Source of the DNA: Gaiellasilicea sp963749515
GTDB lineage: Bacteria > Actinomycetota > Thermoleophilia > Gaiellales > Gaiellaceae
Reading direction: 5' to 3'
NCBI GenBank assembly: GCA_963749515.1
Contig: CAVVMR010000010.1
Coordinates: 558,001 to 622,000 of the forward strand
DNA length: 64,000 nt
Below the pieces are notes generated by a model. It was not told the origin of the DNA and made no database searches. It saw only the letters and a list, made by a program, of their open reading frames with translations. This document shows positions 23,212-31,305 of this stretch, one piece after another. The first letter of the stretch is position 1. The number at the start of each line of letters is the position of its first letter. The position numbers and the translations under genes are program-made.

Positions 23212-24581
23212 GCCTCCGGCTGAAACTCCTGGCGGCGTTCGCCTACGTGCTCGTGCTCGTCCTGATCGTGCTCGAGATCCCACTCGTGCTCAGCCTCTCG
23301 AGCCGCGTCAACGCCGAGGTGAAGGCACAGGCCGCGGCGCAGGCGCAGGTGGTCGCGACAGCCGCCGCCGCACAGGGAGGAGACCCCGCCCGGCTGCGCC
23401 AGCTCGTCCGGCAGGCGGGCCGTGACCTCGGCGCCCGCGTGATCGTGGTCGACGCCCAAGGAAGGCTCGTCGCCGACTCTGCCGGCACCGGCCTTCGCCT
23501 GACCTCGTATCGCAATCGCCCCGAGATCGCCGCAGCGCTCGCGGGCCGGTCAGAGCAGGGAACACGGCACAGCGCCACGCTCGGCAGCGAGCTCCTGTAC
23601 ACGGCGGTGCCGGTCCTCGGCGGAGGCGCCGTGCGCGTCACCCAGAGCGTCGACTCGGTCGGCGAGCGGGTGCGCCGGAACGTCCTCGTCGTGATCGGCG
23701 TCGGGCTCGTGGCGCTCGCGCTCGGCCTCGCGCTCGCCTGGGTGCTCGCCGGCTCGCTCGCGCGGCCGCTGCGCGCGCTCGCCCGCACAGTGCGACGCGT
23801 CGAGGACGGCGAGCTCGACGCGCGCGCCGACGTCACGGGCGCCAGCGAGCAGCGCGAAGTCGCGATCGCCTTCAACGACATGACGGAGCGGCTCGAGGAG
23901 TCGATTCAGGCGCAGCGCGAGTTCGTCGGCAATGCGTCGCATCAACTCCGCACACCGCTGACGGGGCTTCGCCTGCGGCTCGAGGCTGCCGGGATCAAGA
24001 CGGACGATCCGGCCGTCGAGCACGAGCTGCGGCTGGCTGAGGCCGAGGTCGATCGCCTCACGAGCCTCCTGAACTCATTGCTCACGCTCGCACGCGGAGG
24101 TGACCGGCCCGTTGTGCGCCGGCCGGTCTCGCTGCGCGCCGTGTCGGAAGCGGCCCACGAGCGCTGGCTCCCGCGCGCCGAGGCGACCGGGCACACGCTC
24201 GCGCTCGAGGGCGAAAGCGACGCAGCGGTGCGGGCCGGGGAGGAGGACGTGGCGATCGCACTCGACAACCTGATCGAGAACGCCCTCGTCTATTCACCTC
24301 CCGCGACCACGGTGACGATCTCCTGGAGCCGCGACGGAAGCGTCGCAGTCCTCGACGAGGGCCCGGGCATCCCGCCGGGCGAGGAGCGGCAGGTCTTCGA
24401 GCGCTTCCGCCGGGGACGGAGCGACCGCCCGGGTACTGGCCTCGGGCTCGCGATCGTCGAGACGCTCGCCCGCCGCTGGGGCGGAACCGCGTCGATCCGA
24501 AACCGCGAGACGGGTGGGGCACGCGCCGAAGTGCGGCTCCCCGTCGACCGCGCCGTGCGCGACCTGGAGCAGGTTCGCTGA
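23208..24581 (+). CDS. Sensor histidine kinase, partner of the OmpR-type regulator
   Basis: 457 residues if started at CTG 23208, the only start-like codon that keeps the signal-anchor LSLRLKLLAAFAYVLVLVLI; no ATG, GTG or TTG lies upstream in the correct place. A first membrane helix, an extracellular sensor (~35-155), a second helix (VVIGVGLVALALGLALAWVL), a HAMP-like linker, then FVGNASHQLRTPLTGLRLRL with phosphoacceptor His. N box: NLIENALVYSP; G1: DEGPGIPP; G2: GTGLGLAIVE. The extracellular part has no Cys or His cluster that would name the signal. Confidence 0.88.
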   Translation: MSLRLKLLAAFAYVLVLVLIVLEIPLVLSLSSRVNAEVKAQAAAQAQVVATAAAAQGGDPARLRQLVRQAGRDLGARVIVVDAQGRLVADSAGTGLRLTSYRNRPEIAAALAGRSEQGTRHSATLGSELLYTAVPVLGGGAVRVTQSVDSVGERVRRNVLVVIGVGLVALALGLALAWVLAGSLARPLRALARTVRRVEDGELDARADVTGASEQREVAIAFNDMTERLEESIQAQREFVGNASHQLRTPLTGLRLRLEAAGIKTDDPAVEHELRLAEAEVDRLTSLLNSLLTLARGGDRPVVRRPVSLRAVSEAAHERWLPRAEATGHTLALEGESDAAVRAGEEDVAIALDNLIENALVYSPPATTVTISWSRDGSVAVLDEGPGIPPGEERQVFERFRRGRSDRPGTGLGLAIVETLARRWGGTASIRNRETGGARAEVRLPVDRAVRDLEQVR

Positions 24582-24898
24582 TGCGCACGATTGCTCTCGG
24601 ATTGCTCGGTCTCGTGCTCGCCGTCGTCGTCGGCTACGGCGTCCACCTGATCACGCGGGAGACGATCTCGCTCCCCGTCGTCCAGCTCGAGCAACCGACC
24701 CCGCTCGCTCCGCCGGGGGCGACGAGCACCGCTCGCACCACGACGACCGTCGAGACCGTGACCGGGGGAACGACGACCGAGGATCGCGGAACGGAGACCG
24801 AGGACAGAACGGAGACAGAGGACAACAGCGGGTCCGGCTCCGGCTCGTCCGGCAGGGGGCGCGGACGCGGCCGCGGCGGTGGTGACGACGACGACTGA
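24581..24898 (+). CDS. Membrane-anchored Thr/Gly/Asp-rich protein
   Basis: 105 residues from ATG 24581, overlapping the kinase stop by one base. A single N-terminal hydrophobic helix (IALGLLGLVLAVVVGYGV) precedes a Thr-rich stretch, an Asp/Glu/Thr segment and a Gly/Arg-rich tail ending GGGDDDD. No cleavage site is obvious, so it is probably an anchored extracellular protein. It mirrors the acidic protein at the other end of the module. Confidence 0.6.
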   Translation: MRTIALGLLGLVLAVVVGYGVHLITRETISLPVVQLEQPTPLAPPGATSTARTTTTVETVTGGTTTEDRGTETEDRTETEDNSGSGSGSSGRGRGRGRGGGDDDD

Positions 24899-24902
24899 GG
24901 CG

Positions 24903-24908
24903 TAAGAT
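24903..24908 (+). promoter_or_regulatory. -10 box of the TetR gene
   Basis: TAAGAT ends 9 nt before GTG 24918, with no ribosome site between them. Confidence 0.35.
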
Positions 24909-24917
24909 CCAGCGCCT

Positions 24918-25511
24918 GTGGCGATGGACACCCAGCGCGACAAGCGGCGGGTCATCCTGCGGGCGGCGATCACGGTCTTTGCGCACCACGGCTACCACAC
25001 GAGCCGGGTCGCGGACGTCGCGCGCGAGGCAGGAGTCGCGTACGGCCTCGTGTACCACTACTTCGGATCGAAGGAAGATTTGCTGGAGACGATCTTCCGG
25101 CGGACGTGGTCGCGGATGTTGGAGGCGGTCCAAGAGGTGGAACGCTCGGGCGCGCCTGCGCGTGAGCAGCTCCAGGCCGTCGCCCGAATCGTGCTCGGTG
25201 CCTGGGAGACGGATCCCGATCTCGTTCGCGTTCTGATCCGAGAAGTCGCGCGGAGTCCGCAGCTCGGTAACGAGGTGGAAGAGGTGGAGCACGCCTTCGC
25301 CGCCCTCGAGCGGATCGTCGTTCGCGGCCAGGAGCAGGGTGAGTTGAAGCGGGATCTCAATCCTCGCTTCGCCGCGCTGATCGTCTACGGCGCGTTGGAG
25401 GAGATCCTCACTGCCTGGGTCTTCGGCCGGCTTCCCGCTGGGCCGGACGACGTGGCGCGCGCCGAGCAGACGGTGATTGCGGTCGTCACCGACGGCCTAG
25501 CCGTGGATTGA
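24918..25511 (+). CDS. TetR-family transcriptional regulator
   Basis: 197 residues from GTG 24918; ATG 24924 is equally possible. N-terminal HTH: KRRVILRAAITVFAHHGYHT, SRVADVAREAGVAYGLVYHY and FGSKEDLLETIF, a complete TetR_N signature. The C-terminal ligand domain has WSRMLEAVQEVERSGAPAREQ and ALIVYGALEEILTAWVFG, similar to FadR/BetI-type regulators of lipid or stress genes. A palindromic operator lies just downstream, in front of the metzincin gene. Confidence 0.9.
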   Translation: MAMDTQRDKRRVILRAAITVFAHHGYHTSRVADVAREAGVAYGLVYHYFGSKEDLLETIFRRTWSRMLEAVQEVERSGAPAREQLQAVARIVLGAWETDPDLVRVLIREVARSPQLGNEVEEVEHAFAALERIVVRGQEQGELKRDLNPRFAALIVYGALEEILTAWVFGRLPAGPDDVARAEQTVIAVVTDGLAVD

Positions 25512-25542
25512 CTCGTCAATCAATTCGACTGATTCATCAGTC
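25507..25542. promoter_or_regulatory. Probable TetR operator in front of the metzincin gene
   Basis: ATTGA-CTCG-TCAAT (25507-25520) and a perfect 16-bp palindrome GACTGATTCATCAGTC (25527-25542) lie side by side; the outer TTGACT...AGTCAA also mirror each other. This AT-rich block, unlike the surrounding GC-rich DNA, overlaps the end of the TetR gene and lies 94 bp before the start of the next gene. Confidence 0.7.
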
Positions 25543-25635
25543 AATTCAAAAGGTTATTGAGCGTGGTTTAGAAACCGAAAAGCGACGGTAGGAATCTCCG
25601 GTTTGTCTTTTCACTCGACTGAATTGGAGTCCTGC

Positions 25636-28176
25636 ATGCGCGCACGTCTCCTGCTTCTCGGCCTGCTCCTGGGGCTGATCGCACTCCTCCCAGCGGCGGT
25701 GCACGCGGCCGTCCCGGGCGCGGGCACCGTCTCGCAGGCCACACCGTCGTCCTCCTGGACCGGTGGGCCGTTCCTGACCTCCAACCCCTCTGGTCTCTGC
25801 TTGTCGGGGGTCGATCCGTCGTGCGACACCTACGCGCTGACGATCGCCCCTCCCGCGACCGGCAACTACACCGTCGAGATCGCGACCACGCCCTCCTCGG
25901 AAGGCGACGACTACGACCTCTACGTCAAGGGCCCCGGCGGCGAGACCGTCGGCAGCTCGACGACCTCCGGCGGCCACGAGAAGGTCGTCCTCACGAATCC
26001 GCCCGCGGGCACGTACAGCGTAAGTACGCTCGCGTGGCTCGTCGCCCCCGGCGGCACCTATCAGGGGAAGGCGACGCTCGCCGTCGCATCGACTCCGCCT
26101 GCCGGCGACCCCGGCAGCGTTCTCTATTCGTACGACCCGAGCGCCGCGCAGGCCACCGTCGAGGTGCCGTTGCGCGTCGTCGCCGTCGGCTTCGCCCCGG
26201 GTGAGCTCGACGAGGCGAAGGTCCTCGGTCAGATCCCGGACTATCAGCGCCCCGGCGTGCTGATTCCGCGCGGCCAGGACTCGAACGGCGATGTGTCCCC
26301 GCTCTTCGGCGTCGAGACGCTCGTCAACCACGGGCGCAGCTACTACAACAACACGAAGCCGTTCACGGTCCCCTACGAGTACAAGTGGAAGCCGCGGTTC
26401 GTCTACGCCCCGGCGAACTTCACGCAGGGCCTTTTCACGGCGATGAAGGCGAACTCGACGACCGGCGACTTCGCGAAGTCGGCGAACCGCCAGTACCTCG
26501 AGGGATACAACGCCACGCGCGGCATCTACCGCGGCACCGGTGCGCTCGTCGCACCGAACACGCCGGTTCGCTTCATCGACGGCGAGAAGACCGAGGACTG
26601 GATCGCGGCCAACTCCAAGGCCATGCTCGGCTGGGACGATCCGGCGCGCGGCAAGGGGCCGGGCCGTAACCCCGGCTACACGGTCTACATCCTGAACACG
26701 TGGGACTCGGCGGAGGCGCGGGCAGTCCTGAAGCCGCAGAACGAGTACCACGTCTGGAAGATCAAGCGCACCGACCCCGATACGGGCCAGTTCGACGGCA
26801 TCGACTGGGCGCGGATCTGGGGCGGCCGGTACCGCTTCATGGTCGTCGACACCGGCGCGGCGCCGAACCCGTACGAGGCGGAGAGCTGGGGCAACCGCAA
26901 CCGCTCCGTCTACGGCTCCGCGAACTACGAGCCGCCGCTGTGGGAGTACCGCGCGAAGGCGCCTCGGCCGGTCACGCTCGTGAACGTCGACCAGGGCGTC
27001 GAGCAGGCGCTCACCCCGGGCGCGACCTGGGACGAGAACCAGCTCAACTTCATGCTCGGCCGGACCGTGAACGAGGCGACCTCGTTCCGTTTCGAGCACT
27101 CGTACCTCTACGAGCCGCAGCCGGCGACGGGCCAGTACTGGTTCTCGGACAACGTCTGGCACGACGCGAAGGCGGAGGTGCCCTGGGCGTCCGACCTGAA
27201 CAAGCTCTACAACCAGAGCGTCGTCCTTGCGGGTCTGCGGACGCTGACGCCGTACCTGACGTTCGCGGGTGACGTGCGCTTTGCGTACCTCGCGCAGGGT
27301 GGGGCGGACAACGACGCCGACCAGGCGATGCTCGACCAGGCCAAGCAGGACGGTGACGACGTCGCTGGTGCACCGGGCGTCTCGATGCACACCGACACCG
27401 CGATGGACTACATCGACAGCCAGTCGCGGCTCTTCCGCGGCGGGGCGTGCTACACGACGGTGCCGGCGATCAACGTCGTCGCCGAGAAGCACTACGCGTG
27501 GGCGCTTCCGGTTGCTGCGGGCATCGCGACGAACCGCGCCGGCGTGCCGTGGGGCTACCTCGGCTCGGTGAACGACGTGTTCAAGTCACCGTCGTCGGAC
27601 CGTGACCAGTCGATGGCGTTCGCTCATCCCGAGGTCGGCGGCGGTGCTTTCACGTACACCGCGATCCACGAGGCGAGCCACTACCTCGGCCTCGCGCACC
27701 CGCACGACTCGATCGGTGCGACGCGGAACCCCGACGGTTCGCCGCGGTACTACGACGGGTTCACGTGGGCGTACAACTCGACGGCGGCGCCGACGACGTA
27801 CTCCCATACGGAGCTCGTCTACTCGATACTCGATCAGGAGAACATCGCCCGCGGCCACACCGCGTACTACCTCAAGTGGTCGGACGAGGCTCTCTCGGAC
27901 GGCGGCGTGGCGTACGCCTCGCGCGGCGTCACGCAGGTCGGGCTGCTGCCGGCGAAGGCGGCTCGGCTTCGCCAGCAGGCGATCGACAACGCGAAGCGGG
28001 CGGAGACGCTGTTCGCCCGGTTCGACTTCGTGAACGCGACGTTCGCGGCCCAGAAGGCCTGGCGCTCGGCGGCCGCGTACCGCGATCTCGCACTCGGCCT
28101 CGCGCCGGGCACGAGCGAGCTCCTGAAGGGCACGAAGAAGGAAGGCGCCTCGGCCTGCCCGTCGGCCCAGGGCTAA
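25636..28176 (+). CDS. Large secreted metzincin-type zinc metalloprotease
   Basis: 846 residues from ATG 25636 (TTGGAGTCC upstream; 25603 is a weaker TTG). Signal peptide: ARLLLLGLLLGLIALLPAAV. Residues ~45-150 form a beta-sandwich like the pre-peptidase C-terminal domain (APPATGNYTVEIATTP, DDYDLYVKGPGGETV). The central region is Trp/Tyr-rich and unassigned. Around residues ~690-705 is AIHEASHYLGLAHPHDS, an exact HExxHxxGxxH zinc motif. The C-terminus is helical (AARLRQQAIDNAKRAETLF). It should act outside the cell on proteins; expression is probably repressed by the adjacent TetR. Confidence 0.8.
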   Translation: MRARLLLLGLLLGLIALLPAAVHAAVPGAGTVSQATPSSSWTGGPFLTSNPSGLCLSGVDPSCDTYALTIAPPATGNYTVEIATTPSSEGDDYDLYVKGPGGETVGSSTTSGGHEKVVLTNPPAGTYSVSTLAWLVAPGGTYQGKATLAVASTPPAGDPGSVLYSYDPSAAQATVEVPLRVVAVGFAPGELDEAKVLGQIPDYQRPGVLIPRGQDSNGDVSPLFGVETLVNHGRSYYNNTKPFTVPYEYKWKPRFVYAPANFTQGLFTAMKANSTTGDFAKSANRQYLEGYNATRGIYRGTGALVAPNTPVRFIDGEKTEDWIAANSKAMLGWDDPARGKGPGRNPGYTVYILNTWDSAEARAVLKPQNEYHVWKIKRTDPDTGQFDGIDWARIWGGRYRFMVVDTGAAPNPYEAESWGNRNRSVYGSANYEPPLWEYRAKAPRPVTLVNVDQGVEQALTPGATWDENQLNFMLGRTVNEATSFRFEHSYLYEPQPATGQYWFSDNVWHDAKAEVPWASDLNKLYNQSVVLAGLRTLTPYLTFAGDVRFAYLAQGGADNDADQAMLDQAKQDGDDVAGAPGVSMHTDTAMDYIDSQSRLFRGGACYTTVPAINVVAEKHYAWALPVAAGIATNRAGVPWGYLGSVNDVFKSPSSDRDQSMAFAHPEVGGGAFTYTAIHEASHYLGLAHPHDSIGATRNPDGSPRYYDGFTWAYNSTAAPTTYSHTELVYSILDQENIARGHTAYYLKWSDEALSDGGVAYASRGVTQVGLLPAKAARLRQQAIDNAKRAETLFARFDFVNATFAAQKAWRSAAAYRDLALGLAPGTSELLKGTKKEGASACPSAQG

Positions 28177-28190
28177 GAACCGCCAAGACA

Positions 28191-28227
28191 CGGCGGGTAG
28201 GGTCTCCGAGTGGGGCCCTACCCGCCG
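28191..28227 (+). promoter_or_regulatory. 12-bp perfect inverted repeat around a start codon
   Basis: CGGCGGGTAGGG (28191-28202) and CCCTACCCGCCG (28216-28227) enclose a 13-nt loop containing GTG 28210, the GST start. It lies 14 bp after the metzincin stop, so it may be that gene's terminator, a protein site or a translational switch. Confidence 0.6.
28198..28203 (+). promoter_or_regulatory. -10 box of the GST gene
   Basis: TAGGGT ends 6 nt before GTG 28210. It forms part of the left arm of the inverted repeat. Confidence 0.4.
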
Positions 28228-28842
28228 CTCCGTCTCTATCGGATCCCGTTCTCGACGAACGTGGAGCGCGTCGCGCTCGCGCTCGCGCACAAGGGAATCG
28301 AGGTCGAGTGGATCGACGTCGACCCGGACGACCGGAGCGAGGTCGTTCGCGTCAGCGGCCAGGAGCTCGTGCCGGTGCTCGTCGAGGGCGATCGCGTCCT
28401 CTCCGACTCGCCGGTGATCCTCGAGTACCTGGAGGTGCGGTTTCCGGAGCGGCCGCTCTACCCGGTCGAGCCGGCGCGCCGCGCGGAGTTGCGGACGTTC
28501 GTCGACTGGTTCAACCGCGTCTGGAAGCGGCCGCCGAACCTGCTCGTGGCCGAGGAGCTGAAGCCCGAGCCCGACCCGGCGCGGATCGCCGAGCTGGCGC
28601 AGCAGATCACCGACGCGCTAGCGCTCTTCGAGGATCTGCTCGCCGACCGCGACTACCTCTTCGGTGACGAGCTGTCCGCGGTGGACGTCATCGCGTTCCC
28701 GTTCCTGAAGTACGCGGTCCTCTGGGAGGACGGCGACGACGAGCGCTTCCACGAGGTGCTTCGGGAGACGCAGCAGCTCGACGGCCGCTACCCACGCCTC
28801 GAAGCCTGGATCCATCGGATCGACGCCCTGCCGCGGGGGTAG
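28210..28842 (+). CDS. Glutathione S-transferase fold protein
   Basis: 210 residues from GTG 28210. Thioredoxin-like N-terminal domain: PPLRLYRIPFSTNVERVALA, EVEWIDVDPDDRSEVVRVSG, ELVPVLVEGDRVLSDSPVIL (the cis-Pro VPVL and the Glu/Ser-Asp pair that binds gamma-glutamyl groups). An all-helical C-terminal domain has FLEDLLADRDYLFGDELSAV-like sequence (YLFGDELSAVDVIAFPFLKY). Many actinobacteria lack glutathione, so a mycothiol- or other thiol-dependent role is possible. Confidence 0.85.
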   Translation: MGPYPPLRLYRIPFSTNVERVALALAHKGIEVEWIDVDPDDRSEVVRVSGQELVPVLVEGDRVLSDSPVILEYLEVRFPERPLYPVEPARRAELRTFVDWFNRVWKRPPNLLVAEELKPEPDPARIAELAQQITDALALFEDLLADRDYLFGDELSAVDVIAFPFLKYAVLWEDGDDERFHEVLRETQQLDGRYPRLEAWIHRIDALPRG

Positions 28843-28909
28843 GCAAAGGCGAGGGAAGAAACGGTGCTCCTGCTCCGTCATGTGGCTGACGACGGAAAGG
28901 AGCCCTTCG

Positions 28910-29104
28910 ATGTACCCGACCCTGATGCATGACATCGCGCGGTATGAGCAGGTGGACAGGCTTCGCGACGCGAAGCAGGCACGCCTTGCGCACGAGGCCG
29001 GCATGGCCTCAGAGACGCCGCAGCGTCGGTTCCGGCTGCTGGGCCGGCTCAGGGTCGTGGCGCTCGGACGGGCCCGTCTTCGGCCGCTAAACCGGGGGGC
29101 CTAG
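28910..29104 (+). CDS. Small basic protein
   Basis: 64 residues from ATG 28910, with a clear GGAAAGGAG ribosome site. YPTLMHDIARYEQVDRLRDA looks conserved and helical; the rest is Arg/Leu-rich (RRFRLLGRLRVVALGRARLR). It may be a membrane-associated peptide. Its stop shares CTAG with the stop of the convergent cyclodeaminase gene. Confidence 0.5.
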   Translation: MYPTLMHDIARYEQVDRLRDAKQARLAHEAGMASETPQRRFRLLGRLRVVALGRARLRPLNRGA

Positions 29105-29679
29105 CGGCTTGCCGAGGCTGCGACGGCGCGCTTGGCCGCGACCGTCGCAGCTTCAGCTAACCGGTGTGCGTGAGCGACGCGTTCGTCGCCCGGGACCGAA
29201 ACCAGATTTGCAGCGACCAGGCCGGCGGCGGCACGCGCCGCCGCTTCGGCGAGCAGGGAGGCGGCACAGGCGTCCTCGGCGCCGCCCGGAATCGCGTGCT
29301 GCGCCGCTTCGCAGCCGAGCAGGGCCACGTCGTAGGCGCACTCAGCGATCGAGAGCGGCAACTCGGCCGCGGTGTCGAGCGCCTTGCCGATCGCCGCATT
29401 GCGGGTGCCGTCCACCTCGGCGCCTTCGATCAGCGCGAGCGCCTCGAGGTATGCCTCCTCGTTCGCCTCGGCGAGCTTCTCGACGCGCGACCGGAGTGCC
29501 TGTGCCTGTGCGGAGACCCCGCGGCCCTCTTCCCATCCGGGCGAGCGCCTGGCCGCCGACGCGATCAGCCCGGCGGCCATCGCGGTCACGATGCCCGAGA
29601 CAGCGCCCGCTCCGGGAGCGGCCGTCGGCCCGGCGATCTCGCCGAGCACCGCGTGCAGTTCGCGGTCGTACAGGCCCAT
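29101..29679 (-). CDS. Formiminotetrahydrofolate cyclodeaminase (FTCD C-terminal domain protein)
   Basis: 192 residues from ATG 29679. All-helical cyclodeaminase domain: PTAAPGAGAVSGIVTAMAAG (conserved Gly-rich start), EEGRGVSAQAQALRSRVEKL, KALDTAAELPLSIAECAYDV and CAASLLAEAAARAAAG. It would convert 5-formimino-THF to 5,10-methenyl-THF and ammonia, the step after the glutamate formiminotransferase at 37726. It is the third gene of an operon headed by a sigma factor. Confidence 0.85.
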   Translation of the reverse strand: MGLYDRELHAVLGEIAGPTAAPGAGAVSGIVTAMAAGLIASAARRSPGWEEGRGVSAQAQALRSRVEKLAEANEEAYLEALALIEGAEVDGTRNAAIGKALDTAAELPLSIAECAYDVALLGCEAAQHAIPGGAEDACAASLLAEAAARAAAGLVAANLVSVPGDERVAHAHRLAEAATVAAKRAVAASASR

Positions 29680-29690
29680 TGAGGTGAAGC

Positions 29691-29960
29691 CTACGCCGAA
29701 TCGAGCTCGGCGAGGCGTGCACGCAGCGCTTCGGAGAGCGCGGGGCGTGGCTCATAGCCCGCGGCGGTGAGCGCGGCCTCGAGATCTGCGATCAGGCGGA
29801 CGCGGAACTCCGCATCCTCCTCGGCCCGCTCGACGATCTCATCGAGCTGGCGACGCGCCTCTGGCAGCTCCTGCGCAGCTCGCACCCAGCCGGTCGGAGC
29901 CGGGGGGAGCAGGCCGAGCAGTTCGCCGAGTCGCTCTTCGTCGTGTGGGGCAGCGCTCAT
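29691..29960 (-). CDS. Small helical protein encoded after the sigma factor
   Basis: 89 residues from ATG 29960, which overlaps the sigma-factor stop (TGATG). Sequence: ERLGELLGLLPPAPTGWVRA, ARRQLDEIVERAEEDAEFRV and RLIADLEAALTAAGYEPRPA. It is soluble and helical. Its position invites a role as a regulator of the sigma factor, but no anti-sigma motif (no HCC zinc motif, no membrane helix) is visible. Confidence 0.6.
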   Translation of the reverse strand: MSAAPHDEERLGELLGLLPPAPTGWVRAAQELPEARRQLDEIVERAEEDAEFRVRLIADLEAALTAAGYEPRPALSEALRARLAELDSA

Positions 29961-30532
29961 CAATCTCCAGACGGGTCCGGGACAGGTTTTCTTCCCTCGA
30001 GTTTTTCGCGCAGTTTTCCGAGGCACCTCGAGATGCGGCTCGCGATCGTCCCTGCGGGCAGATCGAGCGCTTCGCCGATGACGCGGTAGCTCTCGTCGCG
30101 TGCGAAGAACCGGTCGAGCACCTCGCGGCAGTTGGGCGAGAGCCCCTGAAGACCCTCGTGGACGTCGAGCGCCTCGTCGAGGCGTTCGATCTCTCCGTCC
30201 ACCTCGTCGGCAAGCGGCTCCTCGGTCGGCTGCTCGCGCGTGCCGGCGCGAATCCGGTCGACGCAGGCGTTGCGGGTCAGCTGTGCGAGCCAGGGTCTGA
30301 TCGCCGTGTCGTCGCGCAACGATTCGAGCCGTTCGAACGTGCGGGCGAACACGTCCTGAAAGACGTCCTCGGCGTCGTTCTCCGGGAGCCGGAATCCTCG
30401 CACGGCGATCGCGTACACGTAGCGGGAGAAGCGTTCGACGAGCTCGTTCCACGCGCCCTGGTCTCCCGCCCTGCAGCGCTCGACGAGCTGCGCGTCGGTG
30501 AGTTCGATGGTCATCGCGGCACGCCCATTCAA
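29960..30532 (-). CDS. ECF-type sigma factor (sigma-70 family)
   Basis: 190 residues from ATG 30532 (ATG 30514 possible). Sigma region 2: AWNELVERFSRYVYAIAVRG, ENDAEDVFQDVFARTFERLE and AIRPWLAQLTRNACVDRIRA. Region 4: GLSPNCREVLDRFFARDESY, RVIGEALDLPAGTIASRISR. No region 3 and no extra C-terminal domain, so ECF group. It heads an operon with the small helical protein and the cyclodeaminase, and is divergent from a small secreted protein gene that may be its target. Confidence 0.9.
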   Translation of the reverse strand: MNGRAAMTIELTDAQLVERCRAGDQGAWNELVERFSRYVYAIAVRGFRLPENDAEDVFQDVFARTFERLESLRDDTAIRPWLAQLTRNACVDRIRAGTREQPTEEPLADEVDGEIERLDEALDVHEGLQGLSPNCREVLDRFFARDESYRVIGEALDLPAGTIASRISRCLGKLREKLEGRKPVPDPSGD

Positions 30533-30620
30533 GCGGATTCTCCGTGAAAGGGAAGAAACCCGCCCCGCCGTCCGTCCGGTGGTCGAGGCAAGGGGGGTTC
30601 ACGGAATGGGGAGGAGCACC

Positions 30621-30968
30621 ATGACAAAGCGAAGAAGGCGGTGGCTTCGTCGTCTCACGATCGGCGTTTCGTTCGCCGCTCTCGCGGCGCCGGCGGCGGC
30701 TCAACCCGTCCAGCCTGCCGAAAGCGGCGGCGGTGGCATGCAGGTCGTCTCGGTGAGCCCGAGCACGATCGTCGACCGGACTCTTTCGCCGGACGCTCGC
30801 GGAGACCGCCTCCCGCCCGCCGAAAGCGTGTGGCCGGGGACCTCGGTGAACGACACAAGTGTTTCCTGGGATGGGGCCGTGACGCTCGGACTCGGCACGC
30901 TCGTGCTCGTCGTGTCACTCGGGCTCGGGCTCGGCTACATCCGCAGGCCAAGGATCGCCGGACTCTAG
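30621..30968 (+). CDS. Small exported protein with C-terminal membrane anchor
   Basis: 115 residues from ATG 30621 behind GGGGAGGAG. Signal-like N-terminus: KRRRRWLRRLTIGVSFAALA then APAAAQP. The middle is polar (VVSVSPSTIVDRTLSPDARG). A C-terminal hydrophobic helix TLGLGTLVLVVSLGLGLGYI is followed by RRPR, a stop-transfer pattern. Divergent from the ECF sigma factor; 88 bp separate the two starts. Confidence 0.6.
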   Translation: MTKRRRRWLRRLTIGVSFAALAAPAAAQPVQPAESGGGGMQVVSVSPSTIVDRTLSPDARGDRLPPAESVWPGTSVNDTSVSWDGAVTLGLGTLVLVVSLGLGLGYIRRPRIAGL

Positions 30969-31040
30969 GTTCGCGGGGGCAGCCAGGAAGTTCGGCGACG
31001 TACGAGGCGGGCTCTTCGGGGCCCGCTCTCGTCTTCGGGC

Positions 31041-31247
31041 CTACGCGCTCTCGGGCTCGCGTGCGTCGAGCCGTTCCTCGAACAGGATCCGAAGCTCCTC
31101 TCCGGTCGTCAGCACGTCCTCGTAGCGAGGCCGGCGTGGAGGCAGCTTCACGATCCGGACATCGTTGTCCCGGTTGCCGTGACAACGTGCGTAGGCAGCC
31201 GCTTCATCGAGCGGCGGTAACGCAGAGCGACGGCCGAGGAGGCGCAC
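31041..31247 (-). CDS. Conserved-looking small protein
   Basis: 68 residues from GTG 31247. DEAAAYARCHGNRDNDVRIV is followed by KLPPRRPRYEDVLTTGEELR and FEERLDARE; the RxRPRY-type core and regular helix suggest selection. One Cys and one His (RCHG). No family known to me. No obvious ribosome site. Confidence 0.5.
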   Translation of the reverse strand: MRLLGRRSALPPLDEAAAYARCHGNRDNDVRIVKLPPRRPRYEDVLTTGEELRILFEERLDAREPESA

Positions 31248-31305
31248 GACTGGGGCATATCATGAAGAGTCGGTGCCCGATAGGCCGCGGGCCGCAGTTT
31301 GCGCC

